From Streptomyces sp. NBC_01224 (GTDB taxonomy: Bacteria; Actinomycetota; Actinomycetes; Streptomycetales; Streptomycetaceae), in NCBI RefSeq assembly GCF_036002945.1, contig NZ_CP108529.1, forward strand, positions 496,001-560,000: a DNA stretch of 64,000 bases, in the 5' to 3' direction. The stretch's first letter is position 1; each line of letters begins with the position of its first letter. The notes beneath the pieces are model-generated. The model was not told the origin of the DNA. It did not search any database and saw nothing but the letters and a program-made list of their open reading frames with translations. Shown in pieces: positions 57,316 through 64,000 of this stretch. Both the position numbers and the translations under genes were made by a program.

Positions 57316-57344
57316 TTTCAACGGCTCTGTTGTCTCCGATAGAG

Positions 57345-57467
57345 GTGGACGTTGCGCATCTGAGGTTCGCGATCATCGCGCCGTACGGCTCCGGCCGTAC
57401 GCCCGTCACGCAGTGGCAGTGTTCAGTCCTGCCCGTGACCCCGCGTGGATGCGACCTCGGTGCATGA
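57345..57467 (+). CDS. upstream ORF in the ABC-F leader
   Basis: A 40-codon frame (GTG 57345, stop TGA) begins about 30 bases after the predicted promoter and codes MDVAHLRFAIIAPYGSGR then TPVTQWQCSVLPVTPRG. A hairpin (CGTACGG 57382-57388, CCGTACG 57395-57401) lies inside it. ABC-F resistance genes in Streptomyces and Firmicutes are often controlled by ribosome stalling on such leader peptides. The role here is inferred. Confidence 0.4.
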   Translation: MDVAHLRFAIIAPYGSGRTPVTQWQCSVLPVTPRGCDLGA

Positions 57468-57575
57468 GCCGTCCCTCGATCTTTCGGACCGCCGCACCTC
57501 CCTCCCGGTTCGGTCGCTGCGTGGTGCTCGCATACGAAGCCCCCGTTCACCGCGCTTGCGACTGCGAGGATCACC

Positions 57576-59237
57576 ATGGCGACACCCACCGCCCCCAGCG
57601 CCTCTCTCACCTGCTCCGCCCTGTCCTTCCAGTGGCCGGACGGCACGACCGTCTTCGACGGGCTCTCCCTCAGCATCGGCCGCGGCCGCACCGGTCTCGT
57701 CGGGACCAACGGCGCGGGCAAGTCGACACTGCTGCGACTTCTGGCCGGCCAACTGCGCCCGTCCCAGGGCTCGGTGACCGTCGGCGGCAGCCTCGCCCAC
57801 CTCCCTCAGAACATCACCCTCGACACGAGCCTGCGTGTGGACGAGGCCCTGGGCATCGCCGGACGGCGCAATGCGCTGCGCGCCATCGAAGCCGGGGATG
57901 TGGACGAGAAACACTTCGAGACGATCGGCGACGACTGGGACGTCGAGGAACGAGCCCTCGCGACACTGGGGTCACTCGGACTCGGCGATGTCGAACTGGA
58001 CCGCACCGTAGGCCAGATGTCCGGCGGGGAGACCGTCCTGCTGCGCCTGGCCGCACTGCTGCTGGAGCATCCCGACGTTCTCCTGCTGGACGAACCGACC
58101 AACAACCTCGATGTGTTCGCTCGCCGCAGGCTCTACGAGGCCGTCGACTCCTGGCGCTCCGGTGTCCTCGTCGTGGTGAGCCACGATCTCGAACTGCTGG
58201 AGCGCGTGGACCGCATCGCCGAACTGCGCTCCGGATCCGTGAACTGGTACGGAGGCGGCTGGTCCGCCTACGAAGAAGCCCTGGCCACCGAACAGGAAGC
58301 CGCCGGGCGGATGTTGCGGGCCGCCGAGGCCGACGTACGCCGGCAGAAGCGCGAGCTGGAGGAGACCCATGTGAAGCTGGCGCGCCGCCAGCGGCACGGC
58401 AGGAAGATCGAGGCCGAGCGGCGGCTCCCGAAGATCCTCGCCGGCGCGCGGAAGCGGTCCGCACAGGAGTCGGCGGGCAAGCTTCGCGGCCTCCAGGAGG
58501 ACCGGCTGAGTGAGGCGCGCGAGCGCCGCGAAGAGGCCGCGGACGCGATCCGTAACGACGCCGAGATCCGAGTCAGCCTTCCCCACACCGCCGTTCCCAC
58601 CGGACGCACCGTGCTGAGCCTGCACGAACTGCGTCCCCGGTTCGGTCGGCTGTACGAGGGCAACCTCCATGTACACGGGCCCGAACGGATCGCGCTCGTC
58701 GGGCGCAACGGCGCCGGCAAGACGACACTGCTGCGCACCCTCACCGGCGAGCTGGCTCCGCTGTCCGGCGAGGCCAGGACTTTCGTACCGCTGCGGTTCC
58801 TTCCACAGCGGCTGGATGTGCTGGACGAGGAGCTGAGCGTCGCGGCGAACGTCACCCGCATGGCTCCCGGGGTCGCCGACAACCACATCCGCTCCCAGCT
58901 CGCGCGCTTCTTGTTCCAGGGGAAACGCGCGGAACAACCGGCGGGCACCCTCTCGGGCGGGGAACGCTTCCGTGCCGCGCTCGCGGCGACGATGCTCGCC
59001 GCACCGGCCCCGCAGCTGCTGATGCTGGACGAGCCGACCAACAATCTCGACATCGCCAGCGTGCGACAGCTGACCAGCGCACTTGAGTCCTACGAGGGTG
59101 CGCTGCTGATCGCCGGCCACGACCTGCCGTTCCTCGAATCGGTCGGCATCACCCGCTGGCTGCTCCTCGCGGAGGAGCTCCGGGACACCACCGCGGAGGA
59201 GGTGGGCGACCTGCTCGCAACACCGGAAGCGGACTGA
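57576..59237 (+). CDS. ABC-F ATPase, ribosome-protection/antibiotic-resistance type
   Basis: A 553-residue protein with two ABC ATPase domains and no membrane segments: GTNGAGKST near residue 43, MSGGE, LLLDEPTNNLD, then a charged helical linker, GRNGAGKTT near 378, LSGGE and MLDEPTNNLD. Both catalytic glutamates are present. ABC-F proteins act on the ribosome; some remove bound macrolides, lincosamides or pleuromutilins, others are translation factors. A basic linker (RRQKRELEETHVKLARRQRH) and a long leader with an upstream ORF favour the drug-resistance type. It may protect against a foreign or self-made antibiotic; no matching cluster is beside it. Confidence 0.9.
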   Translation: MATPTAPSASLTCSALSFQWPDGTTVFDGLSLSIGRGRTGLVGTNGAGKSTLLRLLAGQLRPSQGSVTVGGSLAHLPQNITLDTSLRVDEALGIAGRRNALRAIEAGDVDEKHFETIGDDWDVEERALATLGSLGLGDVELDRTVGQMSGGETVLLRLAALLLEHPDVLLLDEPTNNLDVFARRRLYEAVDSWRSGVLVVVSHDLELLERVDRIAELRSGSVNWYGGGWSAYEEALATEQEAAGRMLRAAEADVRRQKRELEETHVKLARRQRHGRKIEAERRLPKILAGARKRSAQESAGKLRGLQEDRLSEARERREEAADAIRNDAEIRVSLPHTAVPTGRTVLSLHELRPRFGRLYEGNLHVHGPERIALVGRNGAGKTTLLRTLTGELAPLSGEARTFVPLRFLPQRLDVLDEELSVAANVTRMAPGVADNHIRSQLARFLFQGKRAEQPAGTLSGGERFRAALAATMLAAPAPQLLMLDEPTNNLDIASVRQLTSALESYEGALLIAGHDLPFLESVGITRWLLLAEELRDTTAEEVGDLLATPEAD

Positions 59238-59291
59238 GCGGCCGCGTATCTCCGAGAGGCCGGGCTCGTCCGGCCCCTCGGACGTACGGGA

Positions 59292-59331
59292 GGGGGTGCG
59301 GGCCTTCAGCATGACGAAGGCCCGCACCCCC
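59292..59331. terminator. strong bidirectional hairpin
   Basis: GGGGGTGCGGGCCTT (59292-59306) and AAGGCCCGCACCCCC (59317-59331) form a perfect 15-bp stem with a 10-base loop. It stands between the convergent ABC-F and DUF305 genes. A second, weaker stem-loop (GGCCGG/CCGGCC) lies just upstream near 59260-59277. Confidence 0.85.
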
Positions 59332-59340
59332 TGTCGAGGG

Positions 59341-60015
59341 TCAGAGCCTGGCGGTGATCTTGTTCATCTTCTCGATCTCGGCGGTCTGGGCCGTGATTAC
59401 GGCGCCGGCGAGCTTCTTCGCGTCGGCGTTGCTGCCGTTCTTCTGCTCGTCCTCGGCCATGGTGACCGCGCCCTCGTGGTGGCCGATCATGAGCCGGGCG
59501 AACTTCTTGTCGAAGTCCTTGCCCTTGGCGGCTTCGAGGTTGCTCATGTCGCTGTCGGACATCATCCCGGGCGTCGCCGAACCGTCCGAGCCGTGGTCCA
59601 TGCCGGGCATGTCCCCCATCGAGGAAGAGGACGAGGGCAGCGGCTTGCCCCAGGACGTCAGCCAGCCCTTCATGGTGTTGATCTCGGGGTCCTGGGCCTT
59701 CTCGATCGCGGCGGCCAGCTCCTTGATCTCGGGGTCGGCGGCGCGGCCGTCGGCCAGCCGCGCCATCTCGATGGCCTGCTGATGGTGCGGGATCATCTGC
59801 TGCGCGAACTTCACGTCCGCGTCATTGAACGCACTGCCGGGGGTGGCAGGCGCGGTGGCGCCGGCGGAGCCGTGGTCCATGCCGGGCATGGACGAGCCGT
59901 CGGTCCTGGATCCTTCGGAGGAGCCGCAGGCCGCCAGCGTCAGAGCGAGTGAGGCGACGATGCCGGCGGCCGCGAGCGCGCGGCGACGGGCAGGGGAAGA
60001 CAGAGAAGCGGACAT
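59341..60015 (-). CDS. DUF305 lipoprotein
   Basis: A 224-residue exported lipoprotein: basic lead, hydrophobic stretch and the lipobox LAAC (Cys near residue 31). Two copies of the DUF305 helical motif follow, with QMIPHHQQAIEMA near 70 and LMIGHHEGAVTMA near 180, and Met/Asp/His-rich segments (MPGMDHGS) occur twice. The His-His-Met pattern suggests binding of copper or another soft metal at the cell surface; this is inference. A DUF6153 gene lies just upstream on the same strand, a frequent partner. Confidence 0.9.
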   Translation of the reverse strand: MSASLSSPARRRALAAAGIVASLALTLAACGSSEGSRTDGSSMPGMDHGSAGATAPATPGSAFNDADVKFAQQMIPHHQQAIEMARLADGRAADPEIKELAAAIEKAQDPEINTMKGWLTSWGKPLPSSSSSMGDMPGMDHGSDGSATPGMMSDSDMSNLEAAKGKDFDKKFARLMIGHHEGAVTMAEDEQKNGSNADAKKLAGAVITAQTAEIEKMNKITARL

Positions 60016-60117
60016 CAAACGTTCTTTCCAGGTGGATGCGCCACGTCCGTGGCGCGCGAAAAGGGGCAGGATCATCAGGCCGGTCCGGCCTGATGGCCGG
60101 GAGCCGGCAGACACCTG

Positions 60118-60537
60118 TCACGTCCGCGCGATGCACACCTGGAGGAGTAGATCCCTGCCGGCGAACGGCGGACCCCGCCGTGCCGGTCCGCGCACCGCCG
60201 TACGTCGCCTGCCGAGCACCCATACGGCCAGGACCACGAGGCCCAGCGCCATGAGGAGCGGCAGCAGGCGGTCGCGGGCGTGGGTGGATACGCACGACTC
60301 GCCGTTCATCCCGGGCATGACCGCGGCCGCGTGGGCGGTGCCGTGCTCACCCGTCAAGGCTGTGTGGCCGGCACCCGTCGTCGTGGAAACGGGCGCGTCC
60401 GAGGTCACGGCCATTGCGCCGTGGCAGCCCTCGGCGGCGCTCGCCGGGGCCCCATGCATGAGGAACAGCCCACACAGGACGGCACACAGCACGAGCAGCC
60501 GGGACACTCCCGGTGTGCGCGTCCGCCTGCGATCCAC
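60118..60537 (-). CDS. DUF6153 family membrane protein
   Basis: A 139-residue protein with a hydrophobic N-terminal segment (VLCAVLCGLFLMHGAPASA), an external His- and Cys-containing loop (AEGCHGAMA, HGTAHAAAVMPGMNGESC) and a second membrane helix near residue 95, followed by basic residues. This is the DUF6153 pattern. GTG at 60537 gives the expected short lead, though the frame is open further. It is 102 bases from the DUF305 gene; both may serve metal handling. Confidence 0.75.
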   Translation of the reverse strand: MDRRRTRTPGVSRLLVLCAVLCGLFLMHGAPASAAEGCHGAMAVTSDAPVSTTTGAGHTALTGEHGTAHAAAVMPGMNGESCVSTHARDRLLPLLMALGLVVLAVWVLGRRRTAVRGPARRGPPFAGRDLLLQVCIART

Positions 60538-60737
60538 GGCTGCCTCGAATTCTCGGTCGTACAGGTCCTGCGGTACGTGCCCGAGGATACCCCCGCAGGG
60601 TTTCCCCGTCCTGTCGCACCCCGACCATCGCACCCGGCACCGTCCGGACACCTTGCTGGGCTACGGTGCCCGCGAAACTCGGCATACGTACGGATTGCGG
60701 GACCTGCTCGTGCGGGGCGCCCGGCTGGGAGTGAGCG

Positions 60738-62009
60738 ATGAACACGTCGACGGCGTCGGCGGGAACGGACGAGTTGAAGCGCCGTCTGAGCGTGTTCGAC
60801 GCCGTGGTCATCGGCCTGGGTTCGATGATCGGCGCCGGCATTTTCGCCGCACCGGCACCTGCCGCCGCGGCCGCCGGGTCCGGGCTGCTGCTCGGCCTGG
60901 GGCTGGCTGCGGTGGTCGCGTACTGCAACGCGACGTCCTCCGCCCGGCTGGCCGGTCGCTACCCGGAGTCCGGTGGCACCTATGTGTACGGCCGTGAACG
61001 CCTCGGCGACTTCTGGGGTTATCTCGCGGGCTGGGGCTTCGTCGTCGGCAAAACAGCTTCCTGTGCGGCCATGTCACTCACCGTGGGCTCCTACGTGTGG
61101 CCCGGCCAGACGCACGCGGTCGCCGTCGCGGCGGTGGTGGCGCTGACCGCGCTCAACTACACCGGTCTGCACAAGTCTGCCTGGCTGACCCGGGTGATCG
61201 TCGCGTTCGTCCTAGCGGTCCTCGCGGCGGTGATCACCGCCTGTATCGGCGGCGGAACCGCCGATGCCGGGCATCTGGCCATCGGCGCGGACGCCACTGT
61301 CAGCGGAGTTCTGCAGGCGGCCGGTCTGCTGTTCTTCGCGTTCGCCGGATACGCGCGGATCGCCACCCTCGGCGAGGAGGTACGCGACCCGCATCGCACC
61401 ATCCCCCGCGCGATCCCGCTCGCGCTGGCCATCACGCTGCTCGTCTACGCAGCCGTCGCCGTCACGGTGCTCGCCGTCCTGGGTCCTGATCGCCTCGCCC
61501 ATACCGCGGCCCCATTGGCCGAGGCCGCACGCGCGGCGGGCGTCCCCGGCCTCGCGCCGGTGGTGCGGGCCGGTGCGGCCGTCGCCGCACTCGGCTCCCT
61601 CCTCGCGCTCATCCTCGGTGTCTCACGCACCACCCTGGCCATGGCCCGCGACCGCCACCTGCCGCACGTCCTGGCCACGGTGCACCCCCGCTTCAAAGTC
61701 CCTCACCGCGCGGAGGCCGCCGTCGGCGCCGTGGTTGCGGTCCTTGCCGCCACGACCGACGTCCGAGGGGCGATCGGCTTCTCCTCCTTCGGTGTCCTCG
61801 CCTACTACGCCATCGCCAACGCCGCTGCCTGGACGCTCACCGCGGACGAAGGCCGCCCGCCCCGCATCGTGCCCGGCGCCGGCCTGACGGGCTGTCTGCT
61901 CCTCGCCTTCACCCTGCCGTCGGCCTCGGTCGTCTCCGGCACCGCGGTGATCGCGGCCGGAGCCGCGGCCTATGGCGTACGCACGGTCCTCAGCCGCGCG
62001 CGCAGCTAG
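60738..62009 (+). CDS. APC-family permease
   Basis: A 423-residue membrane protein with about twelve hydrophobic segments. GLGSMIGAGIFAAPAPAAAA is the glycine-rich first helix that binds the substrate amino group in APC transporters; PESGGTYVYGRE and FAFAGYARIATLGEEVRDP follow. ATG at 60738 overlaps a GAGTGAGCG purine stretch. Its stop codon coincides with the edge of the IS481 fragment, so the last residues may have been changed by that insertion. Confidence 0.88.
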   Translation: MNTSTASAGTDELKRRLSVFDAVVIGLGSMIGAGIFAAPAPAAAAAGSGLLLGLGLAAVVAYCNATSSARLAGRYPESGGTYVYGRERLGDFWGYLAGWGFVVGKTASCAAMSLTVGSYVWPGQTHAVAVAAVVALTALNYTGLHKSAWLTRVIVAFVLAVLAAVITACIGGGTADAGHLAIGADATVSGVLQAAGLLFFAFAGYARIATLGEEVRDPHRTIPRAIPLALAITLLVYAAVAVTVLAVLGPDRLAHTAAPLAEAARAAGVPGLAPVVRAGAAVAALGSLLALILGVSRTTLAMARDRHLPHVLATVHPRFKVPHRAEAAVGAVVAVLAATTDVRGAIGFSSFGVLAYYAIANAAAWTLTADEGRPPRIVPGAGLTGCLLLAFTLPSASVVSGTAVIAAGAAAYGVRTVLSRARS

Positions 62010-62384
62010 GTGTACTTGGTCATGACTTTGGTGACAGGTCGGCTGATCGGGGGTTGGCCTGCGAGCCCTGTGTGTCGGCGTCGAGTGTTGTAAGAAGTCA
62101 GCCACGGCGCCAGTGCGTGGGCGCGTTCGGTGTTGCTGGTGAACACCTGGTGGTAGGCCCATTCGGTTTGCGGGGTGCGGTTGAAGCGTTCGACCTTGCC
62201 GTTGGTCCAGGGACAGTGGGGGCGGATGAAGCGCTGTTCGGCGCCCAGGTCGGCGATGGCCTGGCGGAAGGCGGCGCTCTTGCGGTAGGTCCAGGCGTTG
62301 TCGGTGATGACCCGTTCGATGCGGTCGATGCGGTCGATGCCACAGGCTGCGAAGAAGGCGGCTGCGCGTGTGAGGAAGCCGGCG
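62006..62384 (-). pseudogene. IS481-type transposase, C-terminal fragment
   Basis: The frame carries SAGFLTRAAAFFAACGIDRI, VITDNAWTYRKS (a catalytic Asp), IRPHCPWTNGKVERFNRT (the catalytic Glu) and YNTRRRHTGLAGQPPI, the integrase-core tail of an IS481/IS3-type element. The N-terminal half with the helix-turn-helix and first Asp is missing. It ends exactly at the stop of the permease gene and is fused on the other side to a MarR fragment. Confidence 0.8.
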
Positions 62385-62648
62385 CTGCTGAGCCGGCAGT
62401 TCGTGCAGCACATGGTCAACGACGCCACGGCGGGACAGTTGGTCGAGGTCATCCCGAACCCCGCTCACCAGCGGTCTTCGTTGATCCGGCTGACCGACGG
62501 CGGCAGGGCGGCGATCACCTCCGTCCTCGCCCGCGAGCAGGCCCTGCTGCGCCAAGTGGACGGGAACCTGACCGACGCCGACGTGACGGCCTGCGTACGG
62601 GTGCTCAGCAGCATGCTTGAACTCTTCGACGACGTCGACCTGGACTGA
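62385..62648 (+). pseudogene. MarR-family regulator, C-terminal fragment
   Basis: About 87 residues match the wing and dimerisation helix of a MarR regulator: QFVQHMVNDATAGQLVEVI then PNPAHQRSSLIRLTDGGRAAI and LSSMLELFDDVDLD. The first half, including most of the DNA-binding helix, was removed at the junction with the IS481 fragment near 62385. Confidence 0.78.
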
Positions 62649-62810
62649 CGCCAGGCCCGGGTTCGAGCCCCTTCACGAGGCGATCCCTGCGCCGGCTGCA
62701 AGGCTTCAGCCACCACACGGCCACCAAATGCGGAACCAATTCTCTGCGTCTACGCTCATATGTGGATCTATGCCGCCAACGGTGGTGACTCGACAGGAAG
62801 CGAGATCCCC

Positions 62811-63656
62811 ATGGAGCGGCTCAAGATGTCGGGAATCGTCGGGGAGCTCTCGGCGGAGTTCCTCGGCACGATGATTCTCATCCTCTTCGGCTGTGGTGTG
62901 GTGGCCCAGGTCGTAGCCGGCGGAGCACTCACCGAGCCGCCGGGGGGTCTCGGAAATCACGACAGCATCGCCTGGGCATGGGGTCTCGGAGTCACTCTGG
63001 GTGTCTATGTGGCGGGCAGGCTGAGCGGGGCGCACCTCAATCCCGCTGTGACTCTTTCACTTGCCGCTTTCAAGGACTTCCCCTGGAAGAAAGTGGCTCC
63101 CTACGCACTCGCGCAGCTCGCAGGAGCGTTCGTCGGGGCACTGGTGGTGCGATGGAATTACACCGAGGCCCTGGCGAAGGCGGACCCGGGGCACACGATC
63201 AAGACACAATTCGTTTTCTCAACGCTGCCCGCCAACGGGAACCCCGCGCTTCCGGTTACCGAATGGGGAGCGCTGCGGGACCAGGTCATCGGAACCGCCA
63301 TTCTTGTGCTGCTGATCTTCGCGGTCACGGATCTTCTCAATACGCCACCGGGCGCGAATCTCGGCCCGTTCATCGTGGGCCTCATCGTGGTGGGCATCGG
63401 TATGGCGTGGGGCACCAATGCCGGGTACGCGATCAATCCGGCCCGTGACGTCGGGCCCCGGCTCGCGAGTTTCCTCACCGGCTACGGAGGAGCGTGGCGG
63501 GACCAGTACGGGAACTTCTACTACTGGGTGCCCATTGTGGGCCCACTCGTGGGTGGCCCGGTCGGTGCATTCCTCTACAAGGTCCTCGTCGGCCGTTTCC
63601 TGCCCACCGCGGAGGCGGAGCCGGAGGGCAGTATCCCCATTCCATCGGAGGAGTGA
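62811..63656 (+). CDS. glpF: glycerol uptake facilitator (aquaglyceroporin)
   Basis: A 281-residue MIP-family channel with six membrane segments and the two pore motifs HLNPAVTLSLA near residue 79 and AINPARDVGPRL near 210. The second is the long NPARD form of glycerol facilitators, and the loop between helices is extended as in GlpF. It passes glycerol across the membrane. ATG at 62811 has ACAGGAAG upstream. glpK follows 45 bases later, so the two form an operon. The expected IclR-type regulator (GylR) is not in the space upstream, which instead holds the MarR relic. Confidence 0.95.
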   Translation: MERLKMSGIVGELSAEFLGTMILILFGCGVVAQVVAGGALTEPPGGLGNHDSIAWAWGLGVTLGVYVAGRLSGAHLNPAVTLSLAAFKDFPWKKVAPYALAQLAGAFVGALVVRWNYTEALAKADPGHTIKTQFVFSTLPANGNPALPVTEWGALRDQVIGTAILVLLIFAVTDLLNTPPGANLGPFIVGLIVVGIGMAWGTNAGYAINPARDVGPRLASFLTGYGGAWRDQYGNFYYWVPIVGPLVGGPVGAFLYKVLVGRFLPTAEAEPEGSIPIPSEE

Positions 63657-63701
63657 CGCCCGGTTCTTCGTCGAGCGGGGACTCAGGAGAGGCAGCACGC
63701 C

Positions 63702-64000
63702 ATGGCGGACTTCATCGGCGCGGTGGATCAAGGCACCACCAGCAGCCGCTTCATGATCTTCGATCACGACGGGAACGAAGTGGCCAAGCACCAGTTGGAG
63801 CACGAGCAGATCCTGCCCCGCCCCGGCTGGGTGGAGCACGACCCGGTGGAGATCTGGGAGCGCACCAACTCGGTGATGCAGAACGCTCTGCGCACCGGAG
63901 GTCTGAGCGCCACCGATCTCGATGCCATCGGGATCACGAACCAGCGCGAGACCACCGTCGTCTGGGACCCCCGCACCGGTCGTCCGTACTGCAACGCCAT
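63702..64000 (+). CDS. glpK: glycerol kinase, 3' end outside window
   Basis: The first 99 residues are visible: [16 protein letters not shown] is the phosphate-binding start of FGGY kinases, [16 protein letters not shown] and [13 protein letters not shown] follow, all typical of glycerol kinase. It makes glycerol 3-phosphate from glycerol and ATP. The ATG at 63702 has AGGAGAGG about ten bases upstream. It is partnered with glpF. Confidence 0.97.
   Translation, partial: MADFIGAVDQGTTSSRFMIFDHDGNEVAKHQLEHEQILPRPGWVEHDPVEIWERTNSVMQNALRTGGLSATDLDAIGITNQRETTVVWDPRTGRPYCNA

Noticed and set aside
62650..62700. A tRNA-like GGTTCGAGCCCC segment.
   Set aside because: The flanking bases do not pair as a T arm, and no acceptor, D or anticodon arms can be drawn around it.
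1..64000. CRISPR arrays, tRNA or rRNA genes.
   Set aside because: No regularly spaced repeats, cloverleaf sequences or rRNA segments were seen on reading both strands.

Overview
The window looks like Streptomyces chromosome. It has very high GC with strong third-position GC bias, GTG/TTG starts, GGAGG-type ribosome sites, dense secondary metabolism, Streptomyces-type families (SpoIIE phosphatase with an ATPase domain, DUF4032, DUF6153, LysM transglycosylase behind a ydaO riboswitch) and many decayed gene ends. Nothing here fixes the species. All functions are read from sequence by eye; no database was searched.

Region 1 (1-14.1 kb) is the right part of a nonribosomal peptide cluster. It holds a terminal module (C tail, A, PCP, thioesterase), an O-carbamoyltransferase, a PCP-C-A-PCP protein, a free-standing A domain, an MbtH-like protein and an MFS exporter, all on the plus strand and mostly overlapping. 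A P450 with its ferredoxin and a divergent TetR regulator follow. The product is not recognised; the left part of the cluster is outside the window.

Region 2 (14.3-18.5 kb) holds a large sensor/SpoIIE phosphatase and a DUF4032 protein.

Region 3 (19.2-37.1 kb) is a complete polycyclic tetramate macrolactam (PTM) locus in the order known for frontalamide-type clusters. On the minus strand these are ftdA (fatty-acid-hydroxylase-type oxidase), ftdB (iterative PKS-NRPS with an ornithine-type A domain), ftdC and ftdD (phytoene-dehydrogenase-like cyclases), ftdE (MDR reductase) and ftdF (P450). An extra P450 faces the end of ftdF. ftdB-ftdE are translationally coupled. FtdB would make two polyene chains and join them to ornithine as a tetramate; FtdC/D/E would close the carbocycles and FtdA/FtdF would decorate them.

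Region 4 (37.6-62.6 kb) is an accessory stretch: an oxidoreductase, a transporter, an HD protein, an NAD kinase, a TipA-type MerR regulator fused to a methyltransferase, a GlxA-type regulator next to gap, a hydrolase, an IS1380-family element, two APC permeases, a c-di-AMP riboswitch with its LysM transglycosylase gene, an ABC-F protein with a probable attenuator leader, and copper-type small proteins. At least eight genes survive only as 3' fragments (beta-lactamase, SUKH, FtsX permease, integrase, TolB-like, glycosidase tail, IS481 transposase, MarR).

Region 5 (62.8-64.0 kb) is glpF followed by the start of glpK.
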